Assembly: GCA_002323895.1 (NCBI GenBank)
Contig: DCQM01000131.1
Span: 1 to 21,367, forward strand
Reading direction: 5' to 3'
Origin: Akkermansiaceae bacterium UBA1518
GTDB taxonomy: Bacteria > Verrucomicrobiota > Verrucomicrobiia > Verrucomicrobiales > Akkermansiaceae
Length of the DNA stretch: 21,367 nucleotides
Part shown: one piece after another, positions 15,926-21,367 of the stretch
Layout: each line of letters starts with the position of its first letter
How positions within the stretch are numbered: position 1 is the first letter of the stretch
Program-made: the position numbers and the translations under genes
Notes under the pieces: model-generated
Databases searched by the model: none
What the model was told of the DNA's origin: nothing
Seen by the model: only the letters and a program-made list of their open reading frames with translations

Positions 15926-16954
15926 TTATCGAAACTCCGAAGGAAGCTGTGGACGGACGCCGAGCTTTTCGTAGTTAAATCCGCTCGGTCGGGGATCGTA
16001 TTTACGGGTATATGCCACGCTGCGGTTCGGAGTGATTTTGTCTTCCAGACCCATTCCCCAGTAGGTGGCGTTGATGATGAGTCTTCTTAACCCTGCACTC
16101 TGTAGATCACGGGCGCTTCCCATGGTTGTGTTGAAGACACGAGCTTTAGTCCCCATGCTCGTGCTCCATGTTTTGAACCAAGCCACCGGGAGTGCTTCCT
16201 TCTTGATGTTCGGTTCGTCTTCGGGAGAAAGGCCTGTGAGTGGCTGTCCCCAGACGAGGGTAGTGCAGTCTTCTGGAAGGGTGGTTCCTTCCTTGTAAGT
16301 GCGATAAACATCAGATGGACCCCAGATGTCTTGGACTCCTGAAACAATAGGGTGGCCTGCGAGCTCTTTAACGATTGTTCCGCGGGTCGCTTCCCGGTGC
16401 CAGCCCCCATGATGGCCCATGAAAGATCCGCCGAGAATATCCCGACCAAAGTTGATGTTCTTTCCTTCCTTGGAATAGGGAATGCGACCTCGAAACCCGT
16501 GGTTGGCGGTGCGAAGTGCGATGATTGGTTTTCCGGAGTCGAGGTATGTCGCGATTTTCTTCAATTGGCCTTCTGGAAGAGTGAGTAGGCGGTGGAAGAA
16601 GATTACAAGGTCGGCCGACATTAGGTGTTCTAGTCCGGGAATATTGTGCTGTTCGAATTCATCTTCTTTTCCTTTCTTCGGATAGACCGGCATCGTTGGG
16701 TCAACCATTCCTTTCTCGTTTACGCCAAAGAGAACAGTGCAATCAAAGCCATGATGCTTGCTAAGGATTCCGGCCATCATGGGCATAGCTTGTTCACTGC
16801 GGTATTCTTGATCGGCGGCAATTAGCACAACGTGTTTTCCTTTGCCGGGGCCTTCTCCTCCCGAGTAAGTGAGCCATTTGGCGCTTTCTGGGACAGGGTG
16901 GGCTGAAAGAGAGAGCAGCGAGGTCAAAAGAAAGAAAAATGAGTGGCGTAGCAT
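15926..16954 (-). CDS. ThuA-like domain exported protein
   Basis: A 342-residue protein with a signal peptide (MLRHSFFFLLTSLLSLSAHP) and a ThuA-like, glutamine-amidotransferase-type fold from about residue 38. Supporting segments are KHVVLIAADQEYRSEQAMPM at the start of the fold, ADLVIFFHRLLTL, GKPIIALRTANHGF, LGGSFMGHHGGWH, and ARVFNTTMGSARDLQSAGLR near the C-terminus. ThuA is linked to trehalose and other disaccharide use, and exported relatives are very common in Planctomycetota and Verrucomicrobiota, often beside sugar-processing genes; the reaction is not known. The nucleophile Cys of amidotransferases is not seen in the expected IIALRTANHGF turn. The start lies 18 nt after the stop of the PDZ/HEAT gene, so the two are almost certainly co-transcribed. 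Confidence 0.85.
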   Translation of the reverse strand: MLRHSFFFLLTSLLSLSAHPVPESAKWLTYSGGEGPGKGKHVVLIAADQEYRSEQAMPMMAGILSKHHGFDCTVLFGVNEKGMVDPTMPVYPKKGKEDEFEQHNIPGLEHLMSADLVIFFHRLLTLPEGQLKKIATYLDSGKPIIALRTANHGFRGRIPYSKEGKNINFGRDILGGSFMGHHGGWHREATRGTIVKELAGHPIVSGVQDIWGPSDVYRTYKEGTTLPEDCTTLVWGQPLTGLSPEDEPNIKKEALPVAWFKTWSTSMGTKARVFNTTMGSARDLQSAGLRRLIINATYWGMGLEDKITPNRSVAYTRKYDPRPSGFNYEKLGVRPQLPSEFR

Positions 16955-16972
16955 AGTGATGGAAGTTGGAAT

Positions 16973-19378
16973 TTAGAGAATGCTGGTGAGTGGGGGCGAG
17001 TTTTTCGAAGCTTTGATTTTCTCGATCGTCTCCCTTAAGATGACGGCCTTTTGTTTGCTAAGTCGTCCTGGGAAGTTGGGCTCTCCGCCGTCAAACCGAG
17101 TCGCTATTACTTCAAGATCCGGGATGATTTCCTTGGCGTGTGAACCATAAGCGAGAAGAATCTTCATGATTTCGGGAGTCCGTTTTTCGCTGGCCCAAGG
17201 GTTCTGTTTCCCTGTGTATTCAACGCAAGCTTTGATGCCTTCTTTGACATGATTTGCTGCAAGGACTTTTAAGCCCTCGATCCGGATCTCGGCAGCGAAC
17301 ATGACCCCGCTTGGAGCCGGGTTTTTGATAGCTGTGAGGATAGCGGGAAGAAGGGGCTTAATTTCTGTGGGGGAGAGATTGCGATAGACTGAACCGAAAC
17401 TGCCTCTTGCGCGACCATCCTCATTTTGCAGCCCGGCTTTCACTGCTTTAAAAAGAATTTCGCGATCAATCCCCTCTAGTGAACGGCTGAGTAAGCCTCC
17501 CCTGCCATTGAAAAGGGCGAAGGAAAAGTAACGTTGCTGCATGCCACGGGGGTCGTTCTTCGTGTCAATTTCGGTGAGAAGTTGAAGAAGTTTTGGAGCG
17601 GTCTTGATGGCGGGTTTGCCGATAGCAGCGAGGGCCTCGGCGGTTTTAATTCGAAGCCAAAGATCTTTTGAAGAGAGGTTTTCTTCGAGAGTGTCGACAG
17701 CCGCGGCTCCGCGTCCTCGAAGTGAAATGATGGCTTGGCTCGCTCCAAGTTTCTCATAGAGCTCATTGGAGCGAAGAAGTTTCATGAGGGCAGTCAAAGG
17801 AGGGCTGCCCTTGCGTCGTCCAATGGCCATCGCGGCTCTTTCCCGAACGACGGGGGACCAGCTGCTTAGGGCTTCCAAGAGGGTGTCCCCATTGAGGGAG
17901 TCATAAGCAGAATTACGGTCCTTGTTATCCCAACCTCGCCCCACCCGGATTAGAGATTCAGCTTCTTGAAGCCCGATTTGAGGAGCAAGTGGCTTCCTTT
18001 TTCCAGTGAGCCAAAGGTTTTTTAGAGGCATAGCATAAGCGAGGAGATAAGCCCCGGTGCAGTCCCAATTAGCGTAGCTATCTTTCTTCATGGAAGGCGG
18101 ACCAAGGTGAACAAAGGCGCCATCCCACTGTCGAGCGAGATCGAAATACCAGCTGCCAAATTCCTTCATCCATGCTCCGGTTGCATTAGGGCCAGATTGC
18201 GCGACTCCAGGCATCGCCCAGAGGATGTTGCAAAAGTTTCCAGTATGCCCGCTATCGCGCTCAGGGCCGTGGGAGGCCACGCTCATGCGGGAAAAATACT
18301 CGGTTACTTTTGACTCGCCGAGCAAGCTGAAGAGGACGGCGGCCATTCCGTTTTTACCGTTATCATCGTGGGTTTCGATCCAAGGGGCGTGGTCGCCGTA
18401 GGGCACGGATCCTTTTCCCTCATAGAAGCGGAGGAGCTTGGCACTTTTTTCAATTGCTTGGGAAAGTTTTGGATCATCAATGCCGGCTGCCCGAGCTAGA
18501 ATCAGAGAGGTGGTGAGCGGAAGGCCGGGCGCGTTCATCATTCCGTAGCCAGCGAGACGGCCATCAGGGTTGGCAAAACGGTGTCCCCATGATCCTACCA
18601 TGCTTTGACCATTGGCGGCTTCCATTGCGAGACGCTTGAGATTGGGAAGAAAGGTTTTGTCACCAGTGAAGAGGGAATACTCCGAGATGAGCATGATGAC
18701 GTAGCCATAGTACCAAGTTTGGAAGCTTCTGTTTTCGAAAGTGGAGGCCCATTCGACTTCCTTACGAACGAGCGGAAGATAAGCAGGTTCTCCGCTTGCG
18801 AGCAGCGCAAGAGCATTCAAGGAACGGGTGATAGGGTTTTCGCGATAGCTGGGTGTTTTGATTTTTGCCGCGAGAATCTCACACCCTTGCTCGAGGATGG
18901 TCTTGGACTTGGCGCAATTGTATGGAGCAGTTTTGCTGTAGCCGCCCAAAATTGGAAGTTTGAGCGTGATGTTTTCTGTTTTCCCATCACGCCATCGAAT
19001 AAGTGAAAGAGCTCCCTTTCCATCCATTGACTCTGCCACGGTCAAGGCTTTCCCAAATTCAGTACGGGGGTCATACGTGAAGTTTTTTTTGTCGACTCCA
19101 AGAATGACGTCTCCCTCTTCGAGATTGCCATCGGACGGAGAACCTGTGGCGACTCTCGTGATTCTGATTTGGCGAGCGTCAGAGGTCACCATCTTGTCGC
19201 TAAACATCCAGCCACGTGCGCCAGTGGCTCCTAAATTCCAATCGTGGACTGCTCCTGCCGGAATTCGGTCCCCTTTGGTAAAATCGGGTTGTGCCATTTT
19301 ACCGGCAGGACCGGCGGCCATGAGGGCTTGGAGGGTGCAGATGGAAGAAATCAGAACAGCTAGTGGAGGCTTAATCAT
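16973..19378 (-). CDS. Exported PDZ / alpha-toroid / HEAT-repeat protein (probably DUF6288 family)
   Basis: An 801-residue protein with a signal peptide (1-22, ending LMAAG). The conserved N-terminal block GAVHDWNLGATGARGWMFSD (42-61) precedes a PDZ domain (about 70-142: RITRVATGSPSDG, LEEGDVILGVD). Residues about 155-480 form a helix-rich stretch with glycine-centred turns (SWGHRFANPDGRLAGYGMMN, DDNGKNGMAAVLFSLLG, NWDCTGAYLLAYAMPL), suggesting an alpha/alpha toroid like those of polysaccharide lyases and prenyltransferases. Residues about 500-790 look like HEAT repeats (VVRERAAMAIGRR, LRIKTAEALAAIGKPAIKTA). From memory this matches the family called DUF6288; I could not check. No catalytic residues can be assigned. 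It is followed after 18 nt by the ThuA-like gene and preceded by the esterase gene. Confidence 0.75.
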   Translation of the reverse strand: MIKPPLAVLISSICTLQALMAAGPAGKMAQPDFTKGDRIPAGAVHDWNLGATGARGWMFSDKMVTSDARQIRITRVATGSPSDGNLEEGDVILGVDKKNFTYDPRTEFGKALTVAESMDGKGALSLIRWRDGKTENITLKLPILGGYSKTAPYNCAKSKTILEQGCEILAAKIKTPSYRENPITRSLNALALLASGEPAYLPLVRKEVEWASTFENRSFQTWYYGYVIMLISEYSLFTGDKTFLPNLKRLAMEAANGQSMVGSWGHRFANPDGRLAGYGMMNAPGLPLTTSLILARAAGIDDPKLSQAIEKSAKLLRFYEGKGSVPYGDHAPWIETHDDNGKNGMAAVLFSLLGESKVTEYFSRMSVASHGPERDSGHTGNFCNILWAMPGVAQSGPNATGAWMKEFGSWYFDLARQWDGAFVHLGPPSMKKDSYANWDCTGAYLLAYAMPLKNLWLTGKRKPLAPQIGLQEAESLIRVGRGWDNKDRNSAYDSLNGDTLLEALSSWSPVVRERAAMAIGRRKGSPPLTALMKLLRSNELYEKLGASQAIISLRGRGAAAVDTLEENLSSKDLWLRIKTAEALAAIGKPAIKTAPKLLQLLTEIDTKNDPRGMQQRYFSFALFNGRGGLLSRSLEGIDREILFKAVKAGLQNEDGRARGSFGSVYRNLSPTEIKPLLPAILTAIKNPAPSGVMFAAEIRIEGLKVLAANHVKEGIKACVEYTGKQNPWASEKRTPEIMKILLAYGSHAKEIIPDLEVIATRFDGGEPNFPGRLSKQKAVILRETIEKIKASKNSPPLTSIL

Positions 19379-19594
19379 AAATTGAGAGGACCAATGAGGT
19401 TTTTCGGTGGATAGGATGAAGGTGTGGATCTGTCCAGAAAGCGAAGCCTAACTGGGATAATCTTTAAAATTCCGGATGTCCCATGATGGGTAGGCTCGAA
19501 TCTTGGTTCAGAGTCGTGGAGGAACTGAAACCAATGATCGCGAATGGGAAAGAATGGTTATTCTGATGGACTTATAGCTTGTGTTTTTTTCCGT
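19379..19594 (-). other. Gap within the minus-strand block
   Basis: 216 nt between the esterase and the PDZ/HEAT gene, larger than the other gaps in the block. It includes a CCCAT-G-ATGGG dyad near 19480-19491 and an imperfect GGTTCAG ... CTGAAACC pairing near 19504-19532. No terminator with a T tract is seen, so the block may be one transcript or may restart here. No coding frame is evident. Confidence 0.35.
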
Positions 19595-21253
19595 TTAATT
19601 CGGGTCTTTTGATGGAGGCACGACGTAATAGAGGTCCTCTCCGTAGTGGGGCTTAAGTGGCCAATTGTCGGTTCGGAATGGGTAGGCGGGAAGTTCTTTG
19701 CCGTTCATGAGGGTTCCTAAAGGTAGGTTGGACCATGCATAGCGAACGGCGATAGGTTGGGGAACATCTGCGGACCAGACTTCGACGCTTGAAGGTTTTA
19801 CAACTCTTGCGTCGGCGTGGTGGAAGACCTTATCTTTTCCTGCGATGTAAAAACCGCGCGCATCGGTTTGGTCGAGACGGAGTCCGTGCGATCCTTTTTC
19901 TCCAAAGCTAATCACGATCTTATTCTCCTTGATCGCCATCGATTTGTAGATCGGGCCATGCCATTCAAGTGGATTCTCAGAGCGAGTGCCGTCCTTAATG
20001 CCATAGACGGTCGAAAGCGCCCATCGGGCAGAGCGATCGCCAACGGGATACTTTCGATGCGGGTGAATATTAGAGTCACTATTTGCATCGAAGCTGACGA
20101 TCAGGCCGGTGTTAGGAGTGTTTTGCCAGGTTAGGAATTGTTGTTCGCGAATCACGTTGGTGTGGTGATTCATGTCATAGGTCATTGAGCGTCGGGTACT
20201 CCATCCTGCAATTTGAATGATGCCAAAAGGCAACTTTGGATCCCGGAAGATTTTCCGCCAGTCAGAGATTACGGAGGGGAAGGTTTCGCGGAAGGGAATC
20301 CAGCTATTACCGAAGGAATTATTTTCACCTTGGTAGAAAAGAGCGCCCTGAATAGTGAGTCCTTTCAAAGGCATAATCATGGCGTTGAGAGCTCCCGAAG
20401 GGATACGCCCCTGATTAGGATTTTGATAGTTGCGTGGATTAGGCTTTCCACCGGGCTTCTTTTCTCCCTTAGCTTCCGCTTCCTTTGTGCGCATCTCCCA
20501 TTCTTTGAGGTCTTTGGCAAGGCGTTCGGCGGCTCCTTTTTCAGCTCCCTTATCGATCCACGCCTGACATTTTTCTTCATATTCTGTAAAGTAAGGCTTC
20601 ATTGTAGGCAGGGTCTTAAGGGTGCGACGGGTAACCCAGTGTTGAGCCATTGTTCCGCCCCAGGCGGCGTTAACTAGACCGATGGGAACATCAAGTCGCC
20701 GGTGAAGGCGTTGCCCAAAAAAATAAGCGACGCCGGAGCAGTCGCCGATCGTTTCGGGAGAGCATTGGTTCCAAATTCCAGCGCCATTCTCTGATGGAAA
20801 GTCGTCTTGCGGTTCGGGTAGCCCTTCGGGTTCGATCCGGATAAATCGGATCGCAGGATAGCGTGCGCTGGGGATTTCAATATCGGCGTCGCGGGAGCTG
20901 CGAAGCCTCCATTCCATATTACTTTGTCCTCCACAGATCCAGACATCACCAAGAAGGACGTCGTCCAAAATGATCGAGTGATCTTCTGAAACGATTTTGA
21001 GTGTTTGGCCCGTGGAATTCGCAGGCATTGGGTCTAGTGAGATTTCCCATTTACCATCTCTCCCGGAGACGATGGATTTTTTCTGACCGGCGAAGGTGAT
21101 GACGATTTCTTTTTCGGTATCCGCCCAGCCCCAAATGCGGGCAGGCTTGTCGCGTTGCAGAACCATCTGGCTGCTGAAAATATGAGGCAGTTTGAGTTTG
21201 GCGAATCCTTGTGCGCTAAGCAGGATGAAAATGACAGGGAAGAGGGATTTCAT
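19595..21253 (-). CDS. Sialate O-acetylesterase-type (SASA/SGNH) carbohydrate esterase
   Basis: A 552-residue secreted esterase; the signal peptide is residues 1-18 (VIFILLSAQGFA). The N-terminal SGNH block CGGQSNMEW contains the nucleophile Ser111. Further family blocks are VNAAWGGT (194-201), FYQGENN (306-312) and NSDSNIHPHRKYPVGDR (391-407) with D393 and H397 as the likely rest of the triad. An N-terminal beta-domain (about 20-100, FSSQMVLQRDKPARIWGWA) is typical. An inserted, strongly charged helical segment (about 222-275, rich in Lys/Glu) splits the catalytic domain. Such enzymes remove acetyl groups from sialic acids, xylans or other glycans; the substrate cannot be told. With the downstream sulfatase it suggests decorated-polysaccharide processing. 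The start is 9 nt after the preceding stop at 21263. Confidence 0.9.
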   Translation of the reverse strand: MKSLFPVIFILLSAQGFAKLKLPHIFSSQMVLQRDKPARIWGWADTEKEIVITFAGQKKSIVSGRDGKWEISLDPMPANSTGQTLKIVSEDHSIILDDVLLGDVWICGGQSNMEWRLRSSRDADIEIPSARYPAIRFIRIEPEGLPEPQDDFPSENGAGIWNQCSPETIGDCSGVAYFFGQRLHRRLDVPIGLVNAAWGGTMAQHWVTRRTLKTLPTMKPYFTEYEEKCQAWIDKGAEKGAAERLAKDLKEWEMRTKEAEAKGEKKPGGKPNPRNYQNPNQGRIPSGALNAMIMPLKGLTIQGALFYQGENNSFGNSWIPFRETFPSVISDWRKIFRDPKLPFGIIQIAGWSTRRSMTYDMNHHTNVIREQQFLTWQNTPNTGLIVSFDANSDSNIHPHRKYPVGDRSARWALSTVYGIKDGTRSENPLEWHGPIYKSMAIKENKIVISFGEKGSHGLRLDQTDARGFYIAGKDKVFHHADARVVKPSSVEVWSADVPQPIAVRYAWSNLPLGTLMNGKELPAYPFRTDNWPLKPHYGEDLYYVVPPSKDPN

Positions 21254-21262
21254 ATCGAAGAC

Positions 21263-21367
21263 TTATTTAAACCGAAGCTGGCTGAGCTTGACGGTGAGAT
21301 CGTGAATCTCTTTTCCGTCGATATTGATGATGGTGTATTTGACAGTTGGATCTTCGATGGTGAGATC
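21263..21367 (-). CDS. C-terminal fragment of an unidentified gene
   Basis: A minus-strand frame enters from the right edge and stops at TAA 21263-21265, giving 34 residues: DLTIEDPTVKYTIINIDGKE, then IHDLTVKLSQLRFK. It alternates hydrophobic and polar residues like beta strands. The stop lies 9 nt before the esterase ATG, so it is very likely the upstream gene of the same operon. Too little is present to name a family. Confidence 0.55.
   Translation of the reverse strand, partial: DLTIEDPTVKYTIINIDGKEIHDLTVKLSQLRFK

Noticed and set aside
1..21367. CRISPR arrays, tRNA or rRNA genes, insertion sequences, phage or defence genes
   Set aside because: I saw no spaced palindromic repeats, no cloverleaf-like T-arm in a non-coding gap, and no transposase, integrase or nuclease motifs. 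The only tandem array is the coding LRR repeat.

Overview
The window looks like chromosomal DNA of a PVC-superphylum bacterium, most likely a marine or particle-associated Verrucomicrobiota, with Planctomycetota as the alternative. The reasons are the protein families present: a DUF1552 protein paired with a DUF1587/1595/1592/1588/1585 c-type-cytochrome protein, a VPS10/sortilin-like double propeller, a ThuA-like protein, a PDZ plus alpha-toroid plus HEAT protein, a sulfatase and a sialate O-acetylesterase-type esterase. Nearly every product begins with a signal peptide, so the region encodes envelope and secreted functions. Shine-Dalgarno sequences are sparse. Base composition is uneven: a sampled 60-base line in the peptidase gene (2581-2640) has 39 G+C, and one in the cytochrome gene (9721-9780) has 22.

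Left edge (1-757): an AT-rich, badly preserved stretch. It holds the tail of a plus-strand gene whose frame is broken next to a 19-nt-offset imperfect duplication, then a terminator-like hairpin zone. On the minus strand are a 48-codon ORF and a probable two-helix membrane protein split in two at an A7 run.

Plus-strand block (758-14210): a DPP-IV-type S9 peptidase; a protein with two HExxH metallopeptidase-like domains; a BNR/VPS10-type propeller directly followed by a small PepSY-type two-helix membrane protein; the DUF1552 and cytochrome pair; a SUMF1-fold protein without catalytic cysteines; and a leucine-rich-repeat protein built from 13 repeats of 69 bp. The last two follow the cytochrome gene at short gaps (37 and 22 nt) and may share its transcript.

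Minus-strand block (21367-14385, converging on the first): the C-terminal end of an unknown gene, a SASA-type carbohydrate esterase, a PDZ/toroid/HEAT protein, a ThuA-like protein and a sulfatase. An exported esterase, a sulfatase and a ThuA-like protein in one co-directional run suggest processing of acetylated and sulfated glycans. There is no SusC/SusD pair, regulator or glycoside hydrolase in view to confirm this.

I found no rRNA, tRNA, CRISPR array, insertion sequence or phage gene. The least conventional items are the tandem double-zincin protein, the propeller/PepSY pair, the repeat array of the LRR gene, and the two frame breaks at the left edge.
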